A stretch of 64,000 bases of DNA from an uncultured Atopobium sp. (lineage in GTDB: Bacteria; Actinomycetota; Coriobacteriia; Coriobacteriales; Atopobiaceae): positions 1-64,000 of the forward strand of contig CALKTD010000012.1 of NCBI GenBank assembly GCA_937997345.1. The letters are read 5' to 3'. A model generated the notes under the pieces. It had not been told where the DNA came from and searched no databases. It saw only the letters and a program-made list of their open reading frames with translations. Positions 44,418-54,216 of the stretch are shown one piece after another; position 1 is the stretch's first letter; each line of letters starts with the position of its first letter. The translations under genes were made by a program, and so were the position numbers.

Positions 44418-44978
44418 TTATTTAAGGCGCTGAGGAGCTCGATGAGATCCGCGGTAGAGCGAAGTTCCACCCAACGATGAATGAGACCTTTGGGAATGGG
44501 AAAGCACATAGAAAACAGGCAGTGCTGCCAAAATGGTAAATAACATGGTGGGGAAAGACTTAAACAGCAGCCCCTCAAAGAAGTTGCCACCAGAGCCAAT
44601 CAAAGAATTAATGAGCTGATACATAAAGGTGACACCGAAAGTTTGAAGGGCAACAATGCCCATAGAGGTACCAAAATTGCCAGAGACTCTGTCTCTTACC
44701 TCTTGGCCCATGAAATAAGAACTGACCACAAGCAAGAGTGCCATGAGGCCAATAGGATTAGCAGAAGTCAAATCGTACATAAGACCAGCAATAAAGCCGC
44801 ATATCACGCCGGTTTTACCACCATATCTCAGCGCAATAGCTGCCGAGAAAATAAGTGCAAAATTGATAACTCCCCCACCATAAGAAACCTGTGGTGTAAG
44901 CATAATCTGCAAAATGAAGCAAATAACAGCAAGAACGGTGATGCTGCGTGTGTTTTTATTTCTATCAGAAACCTGCAT
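44418..44978 (-). CDS. mreD: Rod shape-determining protein MreD
   Basis: Small integral membrane protein of the elongasome. The 186 residues form about five helices (AVICFILQIMLTPQVSYGGG, KTGVICGFIAGLMYDLTSAN, the last being the family signature). A basic tail follows. Identified from this signature and the mreB-mreC-mreD-mrdA-rodA order. Confidence 0.9.
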   Translation of the reverse strand: MQVSDRNKNTRSITVLAVICFILQIMLTPQVSYGGGVINFALIFSAAIALRYGGKTGVICGFIAGLMYDLTSANPIGLMALLLVVSSYFMGQEVRDRVSGNFGTSMGIVALQTFGVTFMYQLINSLIGSGGNFFEGLLFKSFPTMLFTILAALPVFYVLSHSQRSHSSLGGTSLYRGSHRAPQRLK

Positions 44979-44987
44979 GCATCCCCC

Positions 44988-46079
44988 TTAATCTGTTCTT
45001 CCGCCGTTATGTTGTGTATTACCCGTTGGAGGAGCAACTGTTGCATTCTGCTGAGTGTTTGTTGTGTTGTTTGTTGAACCACTGCCAGTAGAACCGCTCG
45101 ATGAAGACGTAGAAGATCCGTCTTTTGAGTCTTTATCCTTACCGTCTGAATTAGTTGCTGTTGGAGTGTTTTGCTTATCTGCCTCTGCAATATCATCTGC
45201 GGTAGCTTTTTGCTCCTCAGAAAGAGACGTGATAACCATTACCTCCTCGTTAGTGCTGACATTTCCATAAGGCTCAACAACAATGGTGTAATAGAGCGAT
45301 CCTGGAGCTGCCTCAACGCTGGTAACCTTACCTAGAGGAAGGCCCTTAGGGAATACGCCACCAAGACCGCTGGTAACAACTGTATCGCCTACGGCAACCT
45401 TCTGGTTGGTGTTGATGAGGTTAAGAGTAATCTGTCTTGACGCAGAACCCATAAGCATGCCTTGAGCTCGACTACTTTGAACCATAGCGGCCACACCGCT
45501 CTTCTCGTCAGTGATAAGACGAACGGTAGAGGTTGTAGGACTACACTCAATAATCTGGCCGATAACGCCACCGCTATCAACAACAGGCATACCAACAGCC
45601 AGCCCGGACGAAGTTCCCTTGTCAATCGTAATGGTGTTATTGAACGAGTCAGTAGAACCAGAGATAACACGAGCACCTGTGGATTGCAGGTTATAGGTAT
45701 TTTTGAGGTCGAGAAGGCCCTGCAGACGCTGCGTGGACTGATTTGTCTCTTCTAGCTCTGCATTTCTTGAACGCAACTGCTCATTTTCTGCCTTGAGGTC
45801 AGAAAGCGTTTGCTGGTCTGCTGTTAAGTTACTAAAAATGTTACCAATACCCTGGAAAGGCATGGCAATAGCAGAACCCGCCATTCTAAAAGGCATGGTG
45901 ATAGTAGAGAACCCACCTCGAACCATCTCGAGCGGTCCTTCTGTACCCATACGAGCGCTGACCGTCAATAACACAATTGAAAGCAGCGAAAGAATAATAA
46001 AACTACGGCCACCCGTATGCTTATTATTGTTAGATCCAAGGCCTGTTGAAGCACCCTGGATCTGATGAGACAATGGCAT
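44988..46079 (-). CDS. mreC: Rod shape-determining protein MreC
   Basis: Extracytoplasmic scaffold that activates PBP2/RodA. The 363-residue product has one helix (SFIILSLLSIVLLTVSARMG), a coiled coil (TADQQTLSDLKAENEQLRSR), and the two-barrel domain (ARVISGSTDSFNNTITIDKG, VTSGLGGVFPKGLPLGKV). The last 70 residues are low-complexity Ser, Thr, Gly and Asn, an extension of unknown role outside the membrane. Confidence 0.93.
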   Translation of the reverse strand: MPLSHQIQGASTGLGSNNNKHTGGRSFIILSLLSIVLLTVSARMGTEGPLEMVRGGFSTITMPFRMAGSAIAMPFQGIGNIFSNLTADQQTLSDLKAENEQLRSRNAELEETNQSTQRLQGLLDLKNTYNLQSTGARVISGSTDSFNNTITIDKGTSSGLAVGMPVVDSGGVIGQIIECSPTTSTVRLITDEKSGVAAMVQSSRAQGMLMGSASRQITLNLINTNQKVAVGDTVVTSGLGGVFPKGLPLGKVTSVEAAPGSLYYTIVVEPYGNVSTNEEVMVITSLSEEQKATADDIAEADKQNTPTATNSDGKDKDSKDGSSTSSSSGSTGSGSTNNTTNTQQNATVAPPTGNTQHNGGRTD

Positions 46080-46081
46080 AT

Positions 46082-47125
46082 TTATTGGCCTGCACTCTGA
46101 ACAAATCCACCGGACAATGCGTTAGCCTCAAGAACCTTTGCACAACCGGTAACAACATTTTCTAGGGCGGTTGGGCTTACGTTAACGGGAACGCCAGTCT
46201 CTTCACGAAGTCTTTGATCAAGACCGCGAAGCATTCCGCCGCCACCGGTAAGCAAAATACCGTAGTACATAAGATCAGAGGCAAGATCTGGTGGAGTGAC
46301 ATCAAGCGCATCTTTGACAGCCTTGGTGACCTCGTCAAGAGGACGATCAAGGGCACGACGAATCTCTTCTGACTCAATACGAACAGTCTTTGGAAGACCA
46401 CTCATGACGTCACGACCGTTTACCTCAACATCAAGCTCTTCTGCAAGAGGAGCTGCTGAGCCAACCTTAATCTTGATGTCTTCTGCGGTACGCTCACCAA
46501 TAGAGAGGTTGTAGGCGTCACGAACGTGCTCAAGAATAGTTTGATCAAACTCGTCACCTGCAGTTCTAATGGACTGCGAGACAACAATACCGCCCATGGA
46601 GATAACAGCAACCTCGGTAGTACCGCCACCAATGTCTACAACCATAGAACCTGTAGGATCCTCAATTGGAAGGTCTGCACCAATAGCTGCAGCCATAGGC
46701 TCTTCAATCAAGAATGCCTGGCGAGCGCCTGCCTGAATAGTTGCTTCAAAAACAGCGCGTTTCTCGACAGATGTAACGCCAGAAGGAACGCAAACAACTA
46801 CACGTGGACGTGGTGACCAAGGATATTTGCGCTCACGGGCCTTCTCGATGAAGTAACGAAGCATAACCTCAGTAACATCAAAGTCTGCAATGACGCCGTC
46901 TTTAAGAGGGCGCTCAGCGATGATGGAGCCAGGGGTACGGCCAATCATGCGCTTTGCATCAGCGCCAACAGCCAAAACGCGGCTCTCGCTTTTATCGATT
47001 GCAACAACCGATGGCTCATTGATGACAATACCCTGACCACGAACTGCAACAAGGGTGTTTGCAGTTCCCAGATCGATGGCTAGGTCTCCGCCATATTCTC
47101 CGAAGAGCGAATCGAAGATAGACAT
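46082..47125 (-). CDS. mreB: Rod shape-determining protein MreB
   Basis: Actin-like filament protein that guides wall synthesis. The 347 residues include phosphate-binding DLGTANTLVAVRGQGIVINE, VDIGGGTTEVAVISMGGIV and GGGGMLRGLDQRL. ATG 47125 (MSIFDSLFG) is preferred to a TTG three codons earlier. Having mreBCD suggests a rod or coccobacillus that keeps side-wall growth. The 70 bases upstream, to 47195, show no terminator. Confidence 0.96.
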   Translation of the reverse strand: MSIFDSLFGEYGGDLAIDLGTANTLVAVRGQGIVINEPSVVAIDKSESRVLAVGADAKRMIGRTPGSIIAERPLKDGVIADFDVTEVMLRYFIEKARERKYPWSPRPRVVVCVPSGVTSVEKRAVFEATIQAGARQAFLIEEPMAAAIGADLPIEDPTGSMVVDIGGGTTEVAVISMGGIVVSQSIRTAGDEFDQTILEHVRDAYNLSIGERTAEDIKIKVGSAAPLAEELDVEVNGRDVMSGLPKTVRIESEEIRRALDRPLDEVTKAVKDALDVTPPDLASDLMYYGILLTGGGGMLRGLDQRLREETGVPVNVSPTALENVVTGCAKVLEANALSGGFVQSAGQ

Positions 47126-47195
47126 GATATCCAATCAAACGTGCTACGCGTGTGCGTAATTATCCTGCAGAAAGAACGGTTAAAACAGTTTAGTA

Positions 47196-48599
47196 CTAGT
47201 TACCAGACTTTGAAGAGCTGGAGGAACTATTAGAGGAATTTGAGGAGTTAAATCCATTACTTCCAGAGGTAGTTCCCGAATTAGAGCCGTTAGTACCAGA
47301 AGTTGTGCCGGAGTTCTGGTTATCCTGGCTTACGTATGAAGTGGTAACGCTTGCAACCTTCCAACCAATACCATCACGGACAAGCTCAATGGTGTAGTCA
47401 ACGTTGCCGCCATTAGAAAGACTGACAGAAGCATTAACTGTAGAGTGAGTCATGCTCTGGTCGACACCGTTGATGGTAACAGCGGAGCTTGCTGGCAGGC
47501 TGTTGGAAATCTGCTGAAGCGTTGTACTAGAGACAGAGCTAGAGACATAGCGACCAATATCGGTGCCCTGTGCCTTAGCGTTGAAAATATCCTGAACAAC
47601 AGACTGCTGGGTTGGCCATCCATAGCCACGATAGTAAGCATAACCAGCGCCACCAACAGCCAAAATAAGCAAAATAAGAATAGTGATAAAGACCTTAAGG
47701 CCGGTATGGCGATGCTTACGCCTAATCTTCTTCTCCTTCTTATCCTGCTCAATAATCTCCTGCTCAGTAATCTGGAAGAAGCCAGTGTCTTCTGCAGAAG
47801 GGATGAGTTCGCCGGACATACCTGTAGGATCAAGTGGATCATAGGCACCATAGCCAGCTGCCTGAAGGAAGGCATCAGTCTCAGATGGCTTGCCAGAAGT
47901 CATTGCAGTAATAGCTTTGCGTGCTGCATCAAAAGCAGACTGCTGCTGATTAGACAGAGCAAAGCTGCCGTCTGCAGTAGCGTGGGTAAAAGCGTCAACT
48001 GCCTCAGACATGCGATTTGCTGCAACGTATGCAAGACCAAGATCTGCATAAATCTTATTGGAATTATCCAGAGGATTAGCAAAATCAAGAGCGGTACGAT
48101 ATGCCTCAACAGCATCAACAGGCCTGTTCAGGCCCATGAAGCATGCGCCTAGGCTACAAAGTGCTGATGAAGGATTAGGATTCTTCTCGTCAACTGCAGC
48201 GTTTCTGTAAGCAATGCCGGCGTTGCGAATATCACCGATCTTCTCGTATGCAGAACCAAGAGCAAGCTGTGCCTTATAAGGAGTTGCGTAAGAGGTGTCC
48301 TGGACAGCTTTAGTTAGGGCAGCAATAGCCTCCTGTACCCTACCAGCAGCCAGAAGTGCGCGACCCTGATTAGTAGAGAGAGCGCCAACCTTGCCGTAGG
48401 AAGCGTCAGCAAGAGCGGACTTGTAAGCAGAAGCTGCGGAATCAAACTGTCCAAGCTTCATATAAGCGTTTCCGAGAAGATGGTCAATCTGACCGTTTAC
48501 CTCGCCTGGCGCTTTAGCCACATCAAACTGACTGATAGCTACAAACCAGTCGCCCTGATCATATGCAGATTTACCTAACTCAAATGCCTGTTGATTCAC
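47196..48599 (-). CDS. TPR-repeat protein with one membrane helix
   Basis: A 467-residue protein starting at GTG 48599, with GGAGGATATT before it. Residues 1-240 hold six or seven tetratricopeptide repeats (GDWFVAISQFDVAKAPGEV, LGQFDSAASAYKSALADASY, KIGDIRNAGIAYRNAA). Then come a basic patch (KKEKKIRRKHRHTG) and a single helix (VFITILILLILAVGGAGYAY), giving an inside-to-outside topology. An outer domain of about 100 residues and a tail of Ser, Asn, Thr and Gly repeats finish it. The function is unknown; the layout suits a cytoplasmic scaffold tied to the membrane, perhaps for wall or secretion factors. Confidence 0.82.
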   Translation of the reverse strand: MNQQAFELGKSAYDQGDWFVAISQFDVAKAPGEVNGQIDHLLGNAYMKLGQFDSAASAYKSALADASYGKVGALSTNQGRALLAAGRVQEAIAALTKAVQDTSYATPYKAQLALGSAYEKIGDIRNAGIAYRNAAVDEKNPNPSSALCSLGACFMGLNRPVDAVEAYRTALDFANPLDNSNKIYADLGLAYVAANRMSEAVDAFTHATADGSFALSNQQQSAFDAARKAITAMTSGKPSETDAFLQAAGYGAYDPLDPTGMSGELIPSAEDTGFFQITEQEIIEQDKKEKKIRRKHRHTGLKVFITILILLILAVGGAGYAYYRGYGWPTQQSVVQDIFNAKAQGTDIGRYVSSSVSSTTLQQISNSLPASSAVTINGVDQSMTHSTVNASVSLSNGGNVDYTIELVRDGIGWKVASVTTSYVSQDNQNSGTTSGTNGSNSGTTSGSNGFNSSNSSNSSSSSSKSGN

Positions 48600-48630
48600 A
48601 ATATCCTCCAAGAGTCTGTGCGACTTGGCT

Positions 48631-49170
48631 TTAAGCGTTTTCAATTCTAATGGAATTGACGATATCGCCAACCTTTAACTGGGAAATGACATCCATTCCC
48701 TCGATAGTTGTGCCAAATACGGTATATCCAGAATCCAAGCCATGCTGTGGACCAAGACAGAAATAGAACTGAGAACCTGCGGAGTTTGGATCTTGAGAAC
48801 GAGCCATAGCAAGGGCACCGTCAACGTGGGAGTTGTTAGGATTTGTGGTGAACTCCTCTTTGATGCGATAACCAGGACCACCAGTACCAGGAATTCCATC
48901 AGGACCAGGGTTACCAAACACAACATCCTCAACACTCATCTCACGAGTGTTTGGGTCTCCACCCTGAAGAACAAAGCCAGGGACAAGACGGTGGAACTTG
49001 GTATCGTCATAGAAGCCAGACTCTGCAAGCTCGCAGAAGTTTGCCACATGAATAGGTGCGCCCTTACCGTCAAGCTGAACCTTAATGATTCCCTTGTTGG
49101 TATCAAAGACGGCAACCTCAGTACCAGTAACCTGGCGCTCTGGTGTATACAATGGATCAAGTCCAAACAT
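48631..49170 (-). CDS. ppiB: Cyclophilin-type peptidyl-prolyl isomerase
   Basis: Catalyses proline cis-trans isomerisation. The 179-residue product has YDDTKFHRLVPGFVLQGGDP, AMARSQDPNSAGSQFYFCLG and GLDSGYTVFGTTIEGMDVI, with catalytic Arg in FHR. No signal peptide, so it is cytoplasmic. GGAGG precedes the ATG. It probably starts the transcript that continues into the TPR gene 31 bases later. Confidence 0.95.
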   Translation of the reverse strand: MFGLDPLYTPERQVTGTEVAVFDTNKGIIKVQLDGKGAPIHVANFCELAESGFYDDTKFHRLVPGFVLQGGDPNTREMSVEDVVFGNPGPDGIPGTGGPGYRIKEEFTTNPNNSHVDGALAMARSQDPNSAGSQFYFCLGPQHGLDSGYTVFGTTIEGMDVISQLKVGDIVNSIRIENA

Positions 49171-49307
49171 AATTCCTCCAAGCTTCTTTACATCTAAGAG
49201 AAGAAAAAACGCGAGAAACCCTTAGTAATAAAGAACTTCTTTTCTAACCTAATTATTTTACCAGTATGATGAGATTTTTGAAATTAAAGCAGCTGAACGG
49301 TAGAGAT

Positions 49308-50429
49308 TTACTGCTTTTGTGGCTTCCAATTCACGTAATTTTCATCAAAAAGTTTCTGGTATGAGCTGGAGCCGCTGGAGTCTCTGACGTTATCAACTGG
49401 CGCCAAGATGTTGTCTTTGTCCTGAGAAGGATTGTTAGAAGCAACTGAGCGCTTCCATCCCTCACTCAAAGCATCGGAGCGATTACGAAGCCAGTTACCC
49501 AGTTTGGTGAGATTTTCAATAGTCTGACGATAGTTTCCGTTGGAATCATCAAGACTAGATAGGTCAGAGATGACGTTACTAATATCCAGGGAAATCTGCT
49601 CTGCTTCCTGTTGAGCATCGGCGCGCTCCTGATCAGAGCCAGTAATGGCAAGCTGATCAAAGGTTTTCTCGTTATCATCAAGGCGCTTTGAGAGGTCTCC
49701 AAGCTTCTGATAATCACTATCAAGTGCGTCAAAAACAGCATCCGAACTTGTATTTTGCTGAGTTGCACTGGTGTCTTGACCCGTAAGGTGCGTAACAGGA
49801 GTGGTGGTAGGAGTAGATGAGACTGGTGCCTCAACCTTTGCACGATTATCGGTTGCCTGAGGGTCCCACGGATGCGTGATGACAAAGATTGCAGCTACTA
49901 CAAGCGAGGTAACAAGAAGTGCTGAGAGCAGAATAACGCGCGTACGCGGGATTCCTTCAGCTTCAGGGAGATTCTCTTTTGAAGGCTCGGAAGGGATTGC
50001 AGACTCAAAGCGAGGGGCTGGCCTGCGACTTACCGAGGCAAACGCGCTGGTAGTGTCTGGGTCAGCGTTATCGGCTGGCATTTGTTGCAAAACAGTGGGA
50101 TCTGCTGCGACAAAAGAGGATGCATCATACTCTGCGTCTACAAGCGGATCGGTCTTCTCGCCAGGTGCTGGAGCGGCGTCAATCTCTGGGAGCTTGATGT
50201 TACGTGTGGGCCTGATGGCTCGAGCTGGACGGGCAGCAGGTACCGCCTGTGGCAAAGGAAGGCCGCACTTGGGGCAGCTTTCTGCGGCGGCAGCCACCAA
50301 GGCACCACAATGAGGGCACCAATGAGCTTGAGTAACAGGAATCCTTTGGGTTAAACTTAGATCAATCTGACAATGAGGGCAGGTTAAAGCCCCTTCATCG
50401 ACCTCAGATCCACAGTTTGGACAACGCAT
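49308..50429 (-). CDS. Double zinc-ribbon protein with one membrane helix
   Basis: A 373-residue protein. Two zinc ribbons open it (C3, C6, C17, C20 and C38, C41, C52, C55). A disordered Pro/Ala/Asp-rich segment reaches to about residue 165, then one helix (VILLSALLVTSLVVAAIFVI), and an outer region with a predicted coiled coil (YQKLGDLSKRLDDNEKTFDQ). No enzyme motif is seen. Such cytoplasmic ribbon plus external coil proteins are common and unstudied in Actinobacteria. GGAGGG before the ATG. Confidence 0.8.
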   Translation of the reverse strand: MRCPNCGSEVDEGALTCPHCQIDLSLTQRIPVTQAHWCPHCGALVAAAAESCPKCGLPLPQAVPAARPARAIRPTRNIKLPEIDAAPAPGEKTDPLVDAEYDASSFVAADPTVLQQMPADNADPDTTSAFASVSRRPAPRFESAIPSEPSKENLPEAEGIPRTRVILLSALLVTSLVVAAIFVITHPWDPQATDNRAKVEAPVSSTPTTTPVTHLTGQDTSATQQNTSSDAVFDALDSDYQKLGDLSKRLDDNEKTFDQLAITGSDQERADAQQEAEQISLDISNVISDLSSLDDSNGNYRQTIENLTKLGNWLRNRSDALSEGWKRSVASNNPSQDKDNILAPVDNVRDSSGSSSYQKLFDENYVNWKPQKQ

Positions 50430-50462
50430 ACACCCTCCACAACCCTTTGCTTGTGCTTCAGT

Positions 50463-52907
50463 TTAATCGTTTATATCAGCAAAAGAGCTATAAGTTGACT
50501 TTCCTCCCATTAATCTCACAACCAGGTCAAAGAATCGATCCTTTGTATAGTTGTGAATATAACGCTCGGAAATTCTGTTGAAGATAATAACGGAAATCAC
50601 CAGACAAATTGCCAAGTACGGCAAGATGCGTGGGGTGAGAGGTGCAATACGGAAGAAGTCCTGAGCAACCGTACACCCGCCAACAACAATGGCAATGCAA
50701 ACAACAAGAAGCGCAATGCGAAGTTTGGTGAGCGGCAAAGAAATCCTTCTGAGCAGCGCAAAACCAACTGTTGCGGTAGTGATAAGCGCCATCGTAGACA
50801 CCTGAGATAGGTTCAACTTAAACAGATGACCTGCGGTCATAAGAAGCGCAAGCGTGATAGTTACCGCAATAGAAGCAGGCAGTGACTTGCGCAAAATGTT
50901 GACCAGGAAGTTACCCTTTACGCGATCGTGATTTGGCTCAAGCGCCAACACAAACGATGGCAGGCCAACGGTTGCAAATGAAAGCAGTGACATCTGAACA
51001 GGAATAAAGGGGTATGGTGGCGCAATAATGCAATAGAACGCTAAAGCCGCGGTATAAACCGTCTTTACAAGAATGAGTGCAGCAGAGCGCTGAAGGTTAT
51101 TGATAGAGCGCCTACCCTCGGCAACAACTTCTGGCATATGCGCAAAGTCGTTATCTGCCAGAACAATCTCTGCAACGTTTCTAGCTGCAGCAGAACCAGA
51201 AGCAACAGAAATAGAACAGTCCGACTGCCTAAGCGCCAAGATATCGTTGACGCCGTCGCCGGTCATGGCAACCGTGTGGCCAAGATTCTGGAGTGCAATA
51301 ACAAGCTCACGCTTCTGTTCTGGCGTAACGCGACCAAATACGTGGTACTTCTTAACAGCCGCTGCAATATCTGCCTCTGTGCGCAGAGTAGTTGCATCTA
51401 CCCAGCCGTCAGCGTGAGGGACACCCGCTCGCTCAGCAATAGCTGAGACGGTACGAGGGTCATCGCCTGAAATAACGCGCAGGTCAACGCCTTGTTCAAG
51501 GAAGTATGCAATGGTTTGTGGGGCGGTCTCTCTAATCTGATCCCTAAGCACTACGTAACCTAGGAGCTGAGGAGTTCCCTGGAAAGTATCATTCTGGTCA
51601 AATCCATCAACGGTACAGGCAACCAGCACGCGTTCAATGGACGCAAATGCATCGGACGATGCGATAACGTCTGCTGCCTCGGGACCAAGCACAAACTGAG
51701 CAGCACCGATAACAAATACCTGTCCGTCCTCAGTGACGCAGCCAGAGTACTTTCTCTTGGAAGAAAACGCCACAACGCGAGAAGGACGTTTGCTTTGAAT
51801 CCCTTGCTTGGATGCGTACGCAAGGATTGCAGTAGCGGTATCGTTAGCGTCATCTTTGTTTGCGCCGACAACGTTTACAGCCGCTTGCAAAGCACCCGCA
51901 GCCTCAGTAATTGGCGTAAACGAAGCATCCAAAACACGAGCAACTTCCATGTTTCCCGTGGTGATAGTGCCCGTCTTGTCCAAACAAAGGGTATCTACGC
52001 GTGCCAGCGTTTCAATGCAGTATTGCTGCTGAACCAGAACATTTTTCTGGCCAAGTCTAATGGTTGCAATAGCCAGAACTGAGCTGGTGAGAAGAACGAG
52101 TCCTTGAGGAATCATGCCAATAACAGCAGCAATCATCGAAAGAAGCGCTTCATTTAAATCGGTGTTACCAATGAAATAGGTACGAACAAAAAGACCAATA
52201 CCCAGCGGAATCAATGCAATGGAACCTGCGCGAATAATCGACTTAATGGTGGTAAGAATCTCTGAGTTGATCTCTTTTACAAACTTAGCTTCTGCGTTAA
52301 TACGCGCAGCATAGCCTTCCTGGCCCACACGACATACCCTACCAACAAGACTGCCTCTCTCGACAAAACTACCAGAAAGAAGCTCGTCTCCCGTGGTCTT
52401 TTGCACAGGCTCCGCCTCACCAGTAAGAAGGCTTTCGTCAACGCTGACATGCTCTGACACAAGAATACTGTCAGCAGGAATTTGATCGCCCGTCTTCAAG
52501 CGCACAAGATCATCGATGACAAGCTCGTCTGGTTTGATAAAGGTATCTTTTCCGTCACGAATTACGCAAACACTCTGAGCTGTCATAAGAGACAGGCGGT
52601 CGATCATGCGTTTTGCACGAATCTCTTGCACAATACCAATGACCAAATTTGCCAGAACTACGCTCATGAACAGTGCATTTCTGTACTGTCCCGTTACAAC
52701 AACAAGCAGCGCCATCAAAACATTAACTATGTTAAAGAGTGTAAAACTGTGCTCAGCAATAATCTGAGCAATAGATTTTGTTTTGACGTCTGTATTAGTA
52801 TTGACTTTACCTGCAGATACTCTTTCTGCAACTTCTTTTGACGTTAGGCCTTCATACGTTTCTTCAAAACGTTTGCTGCTTTTACCTGCAGTGTCTTGCA
52901 ATGACAT
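50463..52907 (-). CDS. Cation-transporting P-type ATPase, CtpE-like
   Basis: An 814-residue pump with the phosphorylated Asp310 in LCLDKTGTITTG, actuator motif LLTGEAEPVQ, hinge GDGVNDILALRQSD and about eight to ten helices. There are no N-terminal heavy-metal domains, and the helix-4 sequence is MIPQGLVLLTSS rather than CPC. This fits the CtpE group, which in mycobacteria imports calcium; the ion here is inferred only. GGAG precedes the ATG by about nine bases. It diverges from the aro cluster across tRNA-Arg. Confidence 0.88.
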   Translation of the reverse strand: MSLQDTAGKSSKRFEETYEGLTSKEVAERVSAGKVNTNTDVKTKSIAQIIAEHSFTLFNIVNVLMALLVVVTGQYRNALFMSVVLANLVIGIVQEIRAKRMIDRLSLMTAQSVCVIRDGKDTFIKPDELVIDDLVRLKTGDQIPADSILVSEHVSVDESLLTGEAEPVQKTTGDELLSGSFVERGSLVGRVCRVGQEGYAARINAEAKFVKEINSEILTTIKSIIRAGSIALIPLGIGLFVRTYFIGNTDLNEALLSMIAAVIGMIPQGLVLLTSSVLAIATIRLGQKNVLVQQQYCIETLARVDTLCLDKTGTITTGNMEVARVLDASFTPITEAAGALQAAVNVVGANKDDANDTATAILAYASKQGIQSKRPSRVVAFSSKRKYSGCVTEDGQVFVIGAAQFVLGPEAADVIASSDAFASIERVLVACTVDGFDQNDTFQGTPQLLGYVVLRDQIRETAPQTIAYFLEQGVDLRVISGDDPRTVSAIAERAGVPHADGWVDATTLRTEADIAAAVKKYHVFGRVTPEQKRELVIALQNLGHTVAMTGDGVNDILALRQSDCSISVASGSAAARNVAEIVLADNDFAHMPEVVAEGRRSINNLQRSAALILVKTVYTAALAFYCIIAPPYPFIPVQMSLLSFATVGLPSFVLALEPNHDRVKGNFLVNILRKSLPASIAVTITLALLMTAGHLFKLNLSQVSTMALITTATVGFALLRRISLPLTKLRIALLVVCIAIVVGGCTVAQDFFRIAPLTPRILPYLAICLVISVIIFNRISERYIHNYTKDRFFDLVVRLMGGKSTYSSFADIND

Positions 52908-52948
52908 ATAAACAATCTCCAGTCAGTGATGGCCGGTTTTTTGGCACG

Positions 52949-53025
52949 TGGTGACCCCGGTGGGTTTCGAACCCACGACCTTTTGCTCCGGAGGCAAACG
53001 CTCTAATCCACTGAGCTACGGAGTC
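52949..53025 (-). tRNA. tRNA-Arg (CCG)
   Basis: Minus strand: acceptor GACTCCG pairs with CGGGGTC, D-arm AGCTCAGTGGATTAGAGC, anticodon stem TTTGC/GCAAA with loop CTCCGGA (anticodon CCG), T-arm GTGGGTTCGAAACCCAC, and an encoded CCA end. Confidence 0.96.
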
Positions 53026-53101
53026 ATGGTGCATAAGTATACCCCAGCCTACTTGCTGTCTTTTGTAACGGTTTGCGTAATTTTCTTCTGGTATTTTCCC
53101 A

Positions 53102-53110
53102 TGCTAAAAT
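53102..53110 (+). promoter_or_regulatory. Extended -10 promoter of aroB
   Basis: TGC-TAAAAT (53102-53110), an extended -10 without a good -35, 26 bases before the aroB ATG. Confidence 0.45.
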
Positions 53111-53136
53111 GAATTCAACCAGCAAATGAGGAGCTC

Positions 53137-54216
53137 ATGAATACTATTTCTGTTGACCTAACATCCGATTCATATCAAATTCATGTAGGGCATCACCTGC
53201 TTGCGCAGGCCGGAAACCTTATTCATTCCTGCACCTCAGGGTCAAAGATTCTTGTAGTCACTCATCCAGATTTGAACATGCTCTTTGGCACAGAACTTCT
53301 CGCCTCGTTAGAGTCAGCTGGCTATTCTGTCACAACTACCGAAGTTCCCACAGGTGAGCATGCAAAATCATTTGAGTCGTATCAAAAGCTGGTAAGTGTT
53401 CTGGCAGAAAATCGTTTTACCCGAGAAGACATTATTGTGGCTTTTGGCGGAGGCGTCATTGGCGATCTTGCGGGATTTGCTGCAGCCACCTACATGCGCG
53501 GCTGTGTGCTCGTCCACATTCCCACCTCGTTTTTGGCAATGATTGACTCCTCGATTGGTGGAAAAACTGCTATTGACCTGGCCTTTGGAAAAAATCTGGT
53601 TGGAGCCTTCTATAACCCCAAGGCCGTTATTGTTGACCTTGAGCTGCTGAACTCTATTCCGACTCCCCTCTTGCAAGATAGCTGCGGAGAGCTTATTAAA
53701 TATGGCGTTCTTTCTGGACATGAGCTCTTCAATAAAATCTCTCTGGCGAGAAACCCTGTGCAGGTCATCGACGTGTCGTCTAGGCAAGAACTCATTCAAG
53801 CGTGCATTGAAATAAAGAAGTCAATCGTTGAAGCAGACTTCAAAGAAGCAGGGTCTAGAAAATTGCTCAATCTGGGCCATACACTTGGCCATGCTATTGA
53901 GACGCTCAGCAACTTTGAACTTGGACACGGCTCTTGTGTGGCTGCTGGAACTTCCCTGTTGGCAAAAGCCTGTTCCAAGCTTGGTCTTTGTTCTGTTGAA
54001 GACACAGAGAACATCATTACACTTACGCAGTCATATAACCTTCCTACCAGCACTTCATTTACTGTGGAAGAGCTTTACAGCGCAGCACTTCATGACAAGA
54101 AAAGCCACACAGATTCAATTGATATGGCGCTTATCTATGGCATAGGTGATGTACGTATTGAGCGCAAATCATTTACAGAACTTAAACAGCTTATTGAATT
54201 GGCAAATGAAGGCTAA
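53137..54216 (+). CDS. aroB: 3-dehydroquinate synthase
   Basis: Second step of the shikimate pathway (DAHP to 3-dehydroquinate; NAD and metal dependent). The 359-residue product has GEHAKSFESYQKLVS, IVAFGGGVIGDLAGFAAATY, IPTSFLAMIDSSIGGKTAID and the metal-site ELIKYGVL / LNLGHTLGHAIE. GAGGAG precedes the ATG. It opens the aro cluster but is separated from aroA by eda on the opposite strand, whose end overlaps it by four bases. Confidence 0.96.
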   Translation: MNTISVDLTSDSYQIHVGHHLLAQAGNLIHSCTSGSKILVVTHPDLNMLFGTELLASLESAGYSVTTTEVPTGEHAKSFESYQKLVSVLAENRFTREDIIVAFGGGVIGDLAGFAAATYMRGCVLVHIPTSFLAMIDSSIGGKTAIDLAFGKNLVGAFYNPKAVIVDLELLNSIPTPLLQDSCGELIKYGVLSGHELFNKISLARNPVQVIDVSSRQELIQACIEIKKSIVEADFKEAGSRKLLNLGHTLGHAIETLSNFELGHGSCVAAGTSLLAKACSKLGLCSVEDTENIITLTQSYNLPTSTSFTVEELYSAALHDKKSHTDSIDMALIYGIGDVRIERKSFTELKQLIELANEG